Shown: positions 7,939-17,832 of the stretch, in pieces
Position numbering within the stretch: position 1 is the stretch's first letter
Layout: each line of letters begins with the position of its first letter
Assembly (NCBI GenBank): GCA_951812925.1
Contig: OX638369.1
Coordinates: 1,860,001-1,924,000 of the forward strand
Direction of reading: 5' to 3'
DNA from: Calliopum simillimum
Lineage: Eukaryota; Arthropoda; Insecta; Diptera; Lauxaniidae
Length of the DNA stretch: 64,000 bases
Notes under the pieces: model-generated
The model's input: only the letters and a program-made list of their open reading frames with translations
Told to the model about the DNA's origin: nothing
Database searches by the model: none
Translations under genes and position numbers: made by a program

Positions 7939-10740
7939 TTAATTGGTGGTTTTGCCATATTTTAATTCAAGTTCATATTTTTTTAGCCTTTCATTTTGAT
8001 CCATCTCTCTTTCCTTCAAATTATATTCCATGGACATTCTTTCTTGTTCCATGTGCAGTTTTCTTTCTTCTAGTTCCTTATAAAACTCAAATTTATCAAT
8101 TTCAAATTGAAGTTTCCTGTTTTGAGACTTTTCCCTTGCTCGTTCTATGGCCGCCAGCTCCTGAATAGCGGATTTTTGAGCGCTAGATTTCAGTTTGTTC
8201 CCAAATCGTGTTCTTTCTGATGCTGTTGGTTTTTGCGCTGTTAAATCAATAGTGTCTGAGATGTTTGGAGTTACACTTGTGCCTGTTAAAGTTACTGCCT
8301 CACTGTTTGTAGTCTCAATAATTTCAGTCGCACTTTCATAAGTATTTTCTGGCGTGTTTAGATTATCAAGTGTACATGTTGGTGTATCCGTATCAATGTT
8401 AATGCTTTCAAATTCTTGTGGTTCCGAAGAGACCAAATCTTCTATGAGTGCCTCCTCATCGAAAACCATCGTAGAAGATTGAATCACATTTGCCTCTTTC
8501 CAATTTTTGTCTCCAAAGATTTCTTTCAGTTGATCGTAATAAGGACACAAAGTCTTTATTTTATCTAGAACAAAAACAGAAAAGGTGAGCTTAAAACAAG
8601 TAAGGGTGCTATATTTGGCCTGGCCAAAGCTGAAATGACCTACACCGAAGCAGTTTATAAAACTTGCTTGCAAAGGATGCCCAATTGGCTTCACTTAGTT
8701 TTTGTTCTGAGCTTTTTTTAATTATTTCTAGTAGTACAGTCAATCTGGCATCAAAAAGGGTCTGAAAGTTCGAACGTTGACCCCCGCTCTGATTTTTTGT
8801 CAGTAGTTAGTGGTCTATTAGAAAAGCTTAAATTCAAAATTTCGAGTCCCCCCACCCCCCCGTTTTTGAGAAACTCAAAAAAGTTTTTGATTTGATTTTG
8901 TAGCTAAACCGTAGGCCGCACAGACATTTTGAATTTAAGCTTTTCTAATAGACCAATAACTACTGACAAAAAATCAGAGCGGGGGTCAACGTTCGAACTT
9001 TCAAATGCCAGATTGACTGTACTATAGTGTCTGCACGTAATTTGGTTGCATTATCTCTAATAAAGTTTGCTCTACGGCATTTTGAAAAATTTGCTTGTAT
9101 GAAAGGTGGCACGCGCTTTTGTCCCAGTTCGCCAAATTTTTGTTCACAACTATCCCTTACTATTTCTAGTATGATGCATTTTGGTAGGTCCATAAAATGA
9201 GCTATGTAGGTGTGACGAATTCCGATGTTTTTTGGTTAGGCAAAATTTTTGGGATTTTCCGGGGAAATTTAAGGAAAACCCTTCATTTAAGGTCAGCTCG
9301 AAAGTAGCTCGAAATTCCTGCGATAAAAGATTTCATTGCTTACTATTCCCGCGGATTCGTCTGGCTGAAAAAAATAAAATAAGCCATAAAAAAAGTTTTT
9401 TGGGATTTTCCGGGAAAATTGGGAGTTTTCCGGAAAATGCTTTTGGCTCGAAAGTAGCTCGAAATTTCTGCGTTAAAAGATTTCATCGCTTACACTTCCC
9501 GTGGACTCGTCTGGCTGAAAAAATAAAGTCAGATATGCAGAACAATTTTTCCGCTTTTCCGGAAAACGGAAAATTTCCCAGACAGCTCGAAATTAGTGTT
9601 GAAAAGCTGGAAAATAGCTCAAAATTCCTAACCAAAAAACATTGAAATTCGTCACACCTGCACAACTCACTTTATGCACCTCATTTTGGTTGCATTCTCG
9701 TAAATAATGCTCTCAATATAGCGTTTCAAATGATTTTTTTGTATGGGCGATAAGCGTGTTCGTTGACCAATTTCGATCATTTTCAATCCCAGGAGTAAGC
9801 TTTCACGACGGAGTCAGTGTGCAATATTTCATTGAACTATCTTGCTTAGTTTTCCCGCAAAATCTATTTCAACGCACAGACAGACAGATGGACATGGCTG
9901 TATCGACTCAGGAGGTGACGCTGATCAGGATTATATGAACCGGTTCTTTTGAAAGTGGCCTAAGTCCATTTATGTCTATTTAAGTCCATTCAAAAGTAAT
10001 GTCATAATATGAGATGGCTCACATTTAGTTGGAAATGAATAAAATTTGGATCTGTTTTCACAGAAAGTTTGCCTCATTGTGTAAAATTAATGGCACTGTA
10101 TTGAGGAAATTATATCGGTGCAAAAACCGATTATTATGGCACATAATACATATGACATTACTTTTACCCTTGAATGGACTTAGGCCACTATCAAAATAAC
10201 CGGCTCATATTTACTTTTCCATGCCTGCCATCCCTCCCTTGCATTACAAACGGAATAACAAAGTGTAAAGCATAAAAATTTAAATGGCTCTAATCACAAT
10301 TCAAAAGGATTGGAATTATTTTTTTCAAAAAATCTTTCCACATATTTCAAACTAATATATCGGTTTCTGGACTGATTTTTAATAGGAATCACGCAAATCG
10401 TGTTGCGTTTGGGCTTAAACAAACCTTTTACTGATTTGGAATTTTCTTCATCTAATAAGCCAGCCCCAGTCGATTTGCGCCAGTTATTTGCCTTAACAAA
10501 GGTCTGCCTAAAATATCGCATTTTAAACTTGATTAAGTCCCACGTTGCATTAATTTTTGTTTCTTCTAGAAGCCTTTTATAATACATTTGGGCTGTGGGC
10601 TTCTACAAATATATACTATAACTTAGGAGGATGTCTAAAACTATTTCCATTTGTATTCATACCTCAAAATTTCCCTTTTCATGAACATATTCCAATATTT
10701 TTTCATTCTCCTCTTTTGTCCACTTTCGTACTGGATTCAT
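7939..10740 (-). CDS. Harbinger SANT/Myb-like DNA-binding partner protein
   Basis: In Harbinger elements the second gene encodes a SANT/Myb/trihelix protein that binds the ends and carries the transposase into the nucleus. Three exons join in phase: 10740-10663 (MNPVRKWTKEENEKILEY), 10602-10425 (KPTAQMYYKRLLEETKINATW, then the KMRYFRQTF and TGAGLLDEE stretch) and 8564-7939. The result is 293 aa with no stop. The SANT/trihelix part covers about residues 1-110, an acidic linker follows, and residues about 220-290 form a highly charged coiled coil (ERAREKSQNRKLQFEIDKFE). The acceptor of exon 3 is TTCTAG at 8565. The second intron (10424-8565) is 1.86 kb because a Helitron and three MITEs sit in it. 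The gene ends 59 bp from the convergent transposase stop. Confidence 0.85.
8737..9019. mobile_element. Foldback MITE, Tc1/mariner-like ends (CAGTCAATCTGGCAT)
   Basis: The ends CAGTCAATCTGGCAT and ATGCCAGATTGACTG are flanked by TA on both sides (8735-8736 and 9020-9021). Arms of about 90 bases are near-perfect inverted copies (GGGGGTCAACGTTCGAACTT and its complement). There is no coding sequence. TA plus CAGT ends fit Tc1/mariner, but the family is not proven. Confidence 0.8.
9208..9659. mobile_element. TIR element with internal tandem repeat (AGGTGTGACGAATT ends)
   Basis: AGGTGTGACGAATTCCGATG at 9208 is mirrored by the complement ending GTCACACCT at 9659; the terminal inverted repeats extend about 35 bases. 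Inside, a unit of about 150 bases with GCTCGAAAGTAGCTCGAAAT and TTCGTCTGGCTGAAAAAA is repeated twice, with TTTTCCGGGAAAA palindromes. Some frames are open through the repeats, but I see no protein family. It interrupts the Helitron. Confidence 0.75.
9933..10210. mobile_element. Foldback MITE (ATATGARCCGGTT ends)
   Basis: The ends ATATGAACCGGTT and AACCGGCTCATAT are inverted, and the arm GTGGCCTAAGTCCATT is mirrored at 10174-10190. The internal segment GTTTTCACAGAAAGTTTG is shared, with changes, with MITEs at 33821-34085 and about 36170-36331, so this is a multi-copy family. It is inserted in the Helitron. Confidence 0.75.
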
Positions 10741-10904
10741 CCGTTTCCTTGAAATTTTTGTTTTTGGATCACTCACTAAAATATAAATTTTATTTTGATT
10801 AAGTTACAACATGAAATTCCACCAATTACTTACTTTTGCACGTTTATTTCCTTTTTGTTTATTAAAATAATTTTAACTGACAACAAAAAAAAAAAGTTCT
10901 TATT

Positions 10905-11320
10905 AGAGGTATTCACGATCTAGAGTGACGTCCTGAGTAACAGAGTAACAGGGTAATAGTGCACAACCACAACAACAAAATATACGTAAGTTACTCTGTT
11001 ACTCTTTTACCCTTTTAGTCAAGGTATTTTCTAGTGTAAAATAATCTTACACTTTTGCCTTTTTTTTACTATTTCTATTTCTATAGAAACGTTTGAACTT
11101 GTTTATGATTGAGAGGCAATTTTCGTTCATCAAAAATAAAAATTTGAATGAGAGCAAAATATTCAATTAAAAAAATTTTTTTTTTGTTGGCAGCTAAAAT
11201 TATTTTGAGAAACAAAAAGCAAATATAAGTGCAAAGTATTGAGTATGCTCACTATTCAGAGTAACTGAGTTCACTTTTACCCTGTTACTCAGCTTGTTAC
11301 TCCAGATCGTGAATAACTCT
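10905..11320 (-). mobile_element. Internally deleted Harbinger derivative nested in its own relative
   Basis: The element runs from AGAGGTATTCACGATCT (right-end type) through a copy of the SANT 5' flank (TAAAATTATTTTGAGAAACA near 11190) and then jumps to the left-end type terminus ending GAATAACTCT. It is therefore both ends of the 6432-11574 element with the genes removed, in inverted orientation. ATT lies on both sides (10902-10904 and 11321-11323). Confidence 0.82.
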
Positions 11321-11574
11321 ATTATTTTTGATGAACGAAATTTGCTCAAATTCAAATAAATTGTCTCTCAATAGTAAACAAGTTCAAACGTTTCTATAGA
11401 AATAGAAATAGTAAAAAAAGGCAAAAGTGTAAGATTATTTTACACTAGAAAATAGCTTGACTAAAAGGGTAAAAGAGTAACAGAGTAACTTACGTATATT
11501 TTGTTGTTGGAGTTGTGCACTGTTACCCTGTTACTCTGTTACTCAGGACGTTACTCCAGATCGTGAATACCTCT

Positions 11575-11876
11575 AATGTTTAATAGTTTTAAATTATGTT
11601 TAACTGGTTAAACTTATAATTACAAAGTATAAGTTTGTAAATTTTGAATATTGTTTTAAATTTAATTTAATTTCTCAGTTATGTTAACGAATTGCTTAGG
11701 GTTATATTTTCTTTTCCTTAAATTTCTTCCTTGTAATGATCTATATATAAATAGGCAAACCAAACCGATTCAGTCCCTGTTTCTATACTTAAATCTCAAC
11801 CGATTTACTTGATTTTTTTTTTTTTTTTTGTTGAAAAGGTTGTGAAAAGGAGCAGTGCATAGGACTATATTTTTTA
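11575..11876. other. No gene seen
   Basis: AT-rich DNA right of Harbinger with a T run near 11815. No open frame or repeat boundary is recognised. Confidence 0.5.
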
Positions 11877-12335
11877 TAAGTGGGCGGTGCCACGCTCCTA
11901 AAAAGAAAAAACGCTCTCACGGCTAAACCACTGCATCGATCTTTACGAAATTTGATACACAGATAGGATTAACGCTAAGGAATGATAACATGACCATTCT
12001 GCTCTTCAGTGGGTGGTACCACGCCCCTAAAAGGAAAAATGCTTTCACGGCGAAATCACTACATTGATTCTTTTAAAATTGAGTATACATATAAAGGGCT
12101 TACACTAAGGAATGAGAATATGACCTCTATGTTTTTAAGTGGGCAGTGCCACGCGCTCATGGCATTGATTTTTGTGAATTTTGGTATGAGGATAGAATGA
12201 GCAGGACGGATAGGAAGAAATCACAAACTTATTGCTCTTCAGTATGAGTACCTCCCCTCTAAATGGCAAACACGCTATTTCAACTAAGTTGCTGTATCGA
12301 TTTTTATGAATGCATATAACGCTAAGGAAGAATAT
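11877..12335 (+). repeat. Tandem repeat, about 130-bp unit
   Basis: Units starting AGTGGGCGGTGCCACGC recur near 11878, 12009 and 12137, with a degenerate fourth near 12238. Each has CTTTCACGGC(G/T)AAA and CTAAGGAATGA(G/T)AA at the same offsets. Such cores are found in non-autonomous fly Helitrons. No ends were found. Confidence 0.7.
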
Positions 12336-12619
12336 TAAAAGCTTTTTGTGTTTTATCGACCAAGGAAGGTTATAGAAACTTTTTGCTTTATCGTCAAATG
12401 GTCGAATTTCGGCCACAAGGCGAACTCTAGTTTTAATTATAACTTATAGCTTTTAAGTTGCCGGTTTCTATCAGATCCCTAGTTCGTTTGGTTGAACTAG
12501 TTTATTAAACTACAATTAATTATTTTTAACCTTGTACATAAATTAATTAGAGTTTTTAAATAAATAAAAATAAAAAAGTATGCATAATCAAAAAGTGTGC
12601 CGAGGATACTTCCATTTCC

Positions 12620-13010
12620 GTTGTACATCGATTTGACGATGTTGTTCTATAAGTCGACCTTAAATAAATCGAAAGTATTTAACAACATTTTTCCATACCT
12701 CGCTTCGTTTTCGATATATTAAGGCTTAAAGAATACGAAAGTATTGAAGAAATTACAAGAAATGTTAAATTTGATTATGTTTTCACATAAAACTGTCCAA
12801 AACAGGTCGAAAAACAAATAACATTTTTCGATATCCCGCTTCGTTTTTGAAATATCGAGACGAAGAATACGAGATTCAAGAACAAATTTCAAGAAATATT
12901 AATTTCAAGCAAAGTACCCTACGTTTTCACATAAAACGACTCAAAATAAGTCGAAAAAATTAAATTAAATTTATCGATATCTTGCATCGTTCTAGACAAT
13001 GGACTAATAT
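12620..13010 (+). repeat. Tandem repeat, about 140-bp unit
   Basis: Three diverged units share CGATATC(C)CGCTTCGTTTT, AAGAATACGA and CACATAAAAC(G/T), with CGCTTCG-type landmarks near 12700, 12836 and 12983. It looks satellite-like and non-coding. Confidence 0.6.
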
Positions 13011-13475
13011 AATACAAGAATACCAAAGAAATTTCAAAATAAGAACATAAACAATACCACTACAACACACAACACCACAAACAACAACAAAACTACTCTC
13101 CTATTGCGATCGGGTCTACGTCCCCGAGAGACCCTACCTTTGGGAGGCCAGGAATCGCTACCCCAACGACAACAAAAGGTTTGTACTGTGGAATTAAATT
13201 TTATCCTTTTTATTTATGGGGCAAGTTCTCCCTGGTAACTTGCTCCGTATCCTACTAGTTAGAGCCGGTATCGAGGCCCTTTTACCACTTTAAAAGAAAT
13301 AAAAGTGGTAAACTTGACTTGCTTCATAGAAACTTGTAAGTTTCTATACCTCGGAAACAGAGCGAGATATAGCATGAAAAAATGTTATGTAATTTTTTCA
13401 ACTTATTTTGTGACGTTTTTTTGCTCATATGTATGTTTTCAAGGGCGTAGCCAGGTTCAAAGCTAGGAGGCAGAT
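13011..13475. other. Unrecognised stretch, no gene
   Basis: It holds CAA-rich simple sequence, then a GC-richer block (13095-13170) containing GTCCCCGAGAGACCCTACC, and a short mirrored CCACTTTTA / TAAAAGTGG pair near 13285-13310. It may be another repeat fragment. Nothing codes. Confidence 0.35.
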
Positions 13476-14089
13476 GGTATTATTATACCCTACACCCAGG
13501 GTATATTCACTTTGTCCTTCCGTTTGTAACGCAGAGAAGGGGGAGTGGCAGATATAGAAAAGCGTCATCTCCTGAGTCGATATAGCCATGTCCGTCTGTC
13601 TGGCTGGCTGGCTGTGTGTATATATCCAAAATGCAATTTTAGGAGTATTTTTCATGACAATGCAACCAAAATACTACAAATTGTAAGCGCAAGCTCTGAA
13701 AAAAAACTGAGCGAATTCGGACAAGAGGGTGTGGCACCTCCCATATAAGCAAAAGCTTCAAAACGCTATACTGAAAGCGTTTTTTGATATATATGAACCA
13801 AATTTGGCTCAGACACTAAGAATTATAAATCAAAGCCCTCAACAAAAATTGGGTGAAATCGGACAAGGGGGCGTGGCACCTCCAATATAAGCAAGTTTCA
13901 AAATGCTATACTGAAAGGGTTTTTTAAGATAATCCAACCAAATTTCACTCAGACACTAAAAACTATAAATGCAAGCTCTGAAACACAAATTGGGTGAACT
14001 CGGACAAGAGGGCGTGGCACCTCCCATATAAGCAAAATTTTCAAAGGGTATTTATTTCTTGGCCAGGCCAAAAGTTACACCCTTACTAG
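13476..14089 (+). mobile_element. Helitron, INE-1/DINE-1-like, non-autonomous
   Basis: The 5' part has TATACCCTACACCCAGGGTA and then CGTTTGTAACGCAGAGAAG, followed by GAGTCGATATAGCCATGTCC and GTCTGTCTGGCTGGCTG. The core is three tandem units of about 150 bases with TCGGACAAGAGGG(T/C)GTGGCACC and GCTATACTGAAAG. The 3' end has the hairpin TTGGCCAGGCCAA and ends ACCCTTACTAG at 14089 before T, the Helitron CTRR|T signature. It lacks Rep/helicase. Confidence 0.82.
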
Positions 14090-14345
14090 TTTTTTCTTAA
14101 TATTATTTTTTAACATGCAAAAAAAATTGTTCCATTTTGTAAGCTATATGGGGAAGGCTAAATAGTTTTTTGTTTTATATTTACTTTTTAGCACCCTGAT
14201 GATGAGTTGTAGCTCAACTCGAAATATTGGAGTAATAAAGTTAAAAAATTAAAAAATTTTCCAAAATCTTTTAATTTGAATACATGACCTAGAGCCAGTT
14301 AAAAAACATCTATATAGATATTCAATAATAACAAAATGTTATGAC
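14090..14345. other. Spacer, possible retroelement 3' tail
   Basis: Near 14196-14250, TGATGATGAGTTGTAGCTCA and ACTCGAAATATTGGAGTAAT-type wording resembles the conserved 3' tail before AATAAA seen in some insect retroelements. The identity is a guess. There is no gene. Confidence 0.25.
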
Positions 14346-17300
14346 TAGTGCAGGCAAATTAGGTAAAAACAGGTATTCTTTTCTAATTTTGTTGAACATG
14401 CACCGATTTTGATCCGACAGGGCTCATTTTGCTCGTAATAAAATTTTGAACAAAACCAACACATTAGTTTTTTCCGGCCTTTCCCCAAAATTTCTTTAGT
14501 CCCCCGTGAACCCTCAAAATCGGATAAATTCAATAAAACTGTTCTAAAATGCTTAAAAATGGAAAATTATGCTATTCACGGGGTTCTCTAGATTGCTGAA
14601 TCCAAATATGATGTTGGAAAATGAAAAAACTCAAAATGGCGCCCGGAAAACTGCGCACATACCCATTTTAAGCAATAAAAATGGGATGAATTTATACGGT
14701 CGGTGTGGGATATTGTTTTTTATACTGGGTGCTATTATTGATTCCGTTCGATAAGGAAATTTTCGCGGAAAGAAATATCGTTCGATATGAGAATTACTAT
14801 TCTTGATTCCGACGGTAGAGGAATATCGAACGAGAACAATGGGAACCCTGAAATAAGAATATCTCTAACATTTTGACAGATGACAAAGGATAAAAAATAA
14901 ATAAAAATGTCAACAAAGAAAAATTATGAATCTTTGATAATTTTTTGTAAATTTCATGTGGATAAAATATCTTTTTCAGTGCGATTTAAGGATTAATTCT
15001 CTATACATTTTGGAGTTCGGTGAAGTCGCGTATTTCTATAAAGTTGTTTTTTGTAAAAAAGTTGAAAATTTTTTTTTTTCCATTGATTACATTGCATCGT
15101 TTGATCACCGCAGCGTGGGTTGGATGTGAAAGTGACTTCTTCTATTCTAATCAAAATAAAGATGGATTGTTTTCTTTTTTTAATAAAATAAAATTAAATG
15201 TGTTTTATGAATTTTGAGTTTTATGAATTTTGAGTTCTATGAATTTTGAGTTTTATTTTAAAAATTTTGTAATTTTTAATTAAACCGACTATTGTGTAGT
15301 AGTAAAGTGTTTAAAATTGATATTTAATATTTAGCTTAATTTCCTTATCAATAAAAAGAGCAAAATTTTCAAAAAAGCATGCATTTTTAACTTTTTATAG
15401 TCTTTCCGACACAAAAATTTCGCGGAAGGAAAATACTGAAATATATCTTTCCGTCGGAATCAAGAATACACAAAAATGAACGTCACTTCGATGTCAGGGT
15501 TGTTAAATTTGTCAAATTATTTGCGGAAACAAGAATGCCAAATTTATCTGTTTTGCGGAACAGTGATGACAGATGTATCGAATTTTCGGAATCAATAATA
15601 GCAAAATTTGTTTCCGCGCGGAAAATGCTTTCCGACAGAATCAATAATAGCACCCACTATAAAAAGTAAAGTTTACCAAAAAGTTTTTTGTGTTTTTGAA
15701 TTGTTTATTATTTAAGCAATAACTATAAAAAGTTAATACAACACAAAATTAAAAATATTTGTAACATTTTGCAAACCATTTTTTCTAAACTAATTTGAAG
15801 TCGCTGAACACGAAAAACTCAATTATTTATTTTTCCTTGCGGCCGTTCCCGAGTTATTCGTTTATATTTTCGAGATTATAGCTTCATATACATCAATATA
15901 TTTCTATGACGCCAAGTCCGATCAATTTTATTTTTCCACGTTGACAAAGAGTGATTAATGGCGCTTCTAACAAGTATACTAATGACTATGCTTTGAACAA
16001 AATTGACTGAGTTATAGCAGGAAAAAGTTTGAAATTTTTCAAATTTTTGAAATTTTTCACATCAACTTCAGATGAAACATTTGGTTTTTGGCGTATAATT
16101 TTTTTTAATACTTGTTCTTTAGTAAATTTATTAAATGGCGCATATAATTGCAAACATTTTAAGCCTATGTTGAGCAAAATCGAATGAAATTTCCAAAAGA
16201 TATTAGGGTTTTAGTGCAATAGGGAAATTTCGATTTCTTTCAAAAATTAATATTTTTGATACAATCTGCAATGTTCTTCTACAGAGAATGATTAGAAGTT
16301 ACTTTAAACATCTTTAAAGTGTTCAATAAGTGTAGGGTGTCCTATCTGGAGTCTGAAAAATTGGATCTGTTGACTCAGGCCGAACATTTCGAAAATACTC
16401 ACATCTTCTTTATTGCACTAAAACCTTAATATCTTTTGGAAATTTCAATCGATTTTGCTCAACATAGGCTTAAAATGTTTGCAATTATATGCGCCATTTA
16501 ATAAATTTACTAAAGAACAAGTATTAAAAAAAATTATACGCCAAAAACCAAATGTTTCATCTGAAGTTGAAGTGAAAAATTTCAAAAATTGTAAAATTTC
16601 AAACTTTTTCCTGCTATAACTCAGTCAATTTTGTTTGAAGCATAATCATTGGTATACTTGCTAGAAGCGCCATTAATCACTCTTTGTCAACGTGGAAAAA
16701 TAAAATTGATCGGACTTGGCGTCATAGAAATATATTGATGTATATGAAGCTATAATCTCGAAAATATAAACGAATAACTCGGGAACGGCCGCAAGGAAAA
16801 ATAAATAATTGGGTTTTTCGTGTTCAGCGACTTCAAATTAGTTTAGAAAAAATGGTTTGCAAAATGTTACAAATATTTTTAATTTTGTGTTGTATTAACT
16901 TTTTATAGTTATTGCTTAAATAATAAACAATTCAAAAACACAAAAAAATTTTTGGTAAACTTTACTTTTTATAGTATAAAAAACAATATCCCACACCGAC
17001 CGTATAAATTCATTCAATGTAACAAGACTTCTAGGCTAAAACTCCCTGCAACGATTTTTTCCCATTTTTGGTGCTTAAAATGGGTATGTACGCAGTTTTC
17101 CGGGCGCCATTTTGAGTTTTTTCATTTTCCAACATCATATTTGGATTCAGCAATCTAGAGATCCCCGTGAATAGCATAACTTTCCATTTTTAAGCATTTT
17201 AGTAGTTTTATTGAATTTAACCGATTTTGAAGGTTCACGGGGGACTAAGAAATTTTGGGGAAAGGCCGGAAAAAACTAATGTGTTAGTTTTGTTCTAAAT

Positions 17301-17378
17301 TTTATTACGAACCCTGTCGGATCAAAATCGGTGCATGTTCAACAAAATTAGAAATGAATACTTAATTTGCCTGCACTA
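14346..17378. mobile_element. Giant foldback element, arms of about 1 kb
   Basis: The termini are TAGTGCAGGCAAATTA (14346) and TAATTTGCCTGCACTA (17378), with GAC on both sides. The two arms mirror each other almost throughout (for example CCGTGAACC...GAACATGCACCG blocks, GACGCCAAGTCCGATCAATT, and GGCGCATATAATTGCAAACA), with the axis near 16300. The left arm carries a 928-bp insertion absent from the right arm. No protein-coding frame of note is seen. Confidence 0.85.
14728..15655. mobile_element. TIR element with 3-bp (ACT) target duplication inside the foldback arm
   Basis: GGGTGCTATTATTGATTC at 14728 is mirrored by GAATCAATAATAGCACCC ending 15655. ACT occurs on both sides. The uninterrupted right arm of the host foldback reads TTTTTTATACTATAAAAAG (as complement), with ACT once, so it records the empty site. 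Subterminal CGGAAAG and ATTCTTGATTCCGAC motifs recur. Three-base duplication and GGG ends fit PIF/Harbinger-like MITEs. No transposase is present. Confidence 0.85.
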
Positions 17379-17832
17379 GACATTTTTTCACACAAAATTA
17401 TGAAATGATAACAAGAAAGAAAACGTTTAAAAAATTGTTTAGAAAAATCTGAACGAAAACTCTACAGTTTCGAATTTGTTCCGAAAAAGTCTGAATTCAG
17501 AAAAATGTGGTGCCCATGTCCTTCCTTAATATTTTGAGAGAAATTAGCATCCGGCGAAAAACTTAGAAAGGATTACAAAAAAGATGAATTTTATAGATGC
17601 AATAAATTTAATAAACACAAATTATAATGCTAGAAATAATGTTTAAATCCTGAAATACGTATGAGGAGTTGAAAATGATTTGGATTTTCGGTAATGAATT
17701 TGACACAATTACAAATTAATTGTATGTTTACGTGATGTTTAGCTTTCTTAACATTACTTCCAAAGCCTCATAATATTATGAAAAACAGATGAAAGCTTAA
17801 AAAATAGTCTTAAAATAATTCTTTTTTTTTAG
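17379..17832. other. No gene seen
   Basis: AT-rich sequence between the giant foldback and the stop of the next gene. It would include that gene's 3' UTR. Nothing else is recognised. Confidence 0.5.

Larger units (their letters stand above)
8597..10275 (-). mobile_element. Helitron, INE-1/DINE-1-like, with three nested MITEs
   Basis: Read on the minus strand, the 5' part near 10275 (ACTTTGTTATTCCGTTTGTA) matches the head of the Helitron at 13.5 kb (CACTTTGTCCTTCCGTTTGTA in that copy). GAGTCGATACAGCCATGTCC follows, the hallmark of this family. The core repeat GGACAAAAGCGCGTGCCACC is at about 9090-9130. The 3' end has the hairpin TTTGGCCAGGCCAAA and closes CACCCTTACTTG at 8597. Segments between 8597 and 10275 that are not MITE belong to this copy. 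Confidence 0.75.
6432..11574 (+). mobile_element. PIF/Harbinger DNA transposon, two-gene, nearly complete
   Basis: The termini are inverted: AGAGTTATTCACGATCTGG at 6432 and its complement form ending GAATACCTCT at 11574. Each is followed inward by GTTACTC-rich subterminal repeats. AAT lies on both sides (6429-6431 and 11575-11577), a 3-bp target duplication as this superfamily makes. The element carries a DDE transposase gene (plus) and a convergent SANT/Myb-like gene (minus), the standard Harbinger pair. It was later invaded by a Helitron with MITEs (8597-10275) and a deletion derivative of itself (10905-11320), which explains its 5.1-kb size. Confidence 0.88.
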
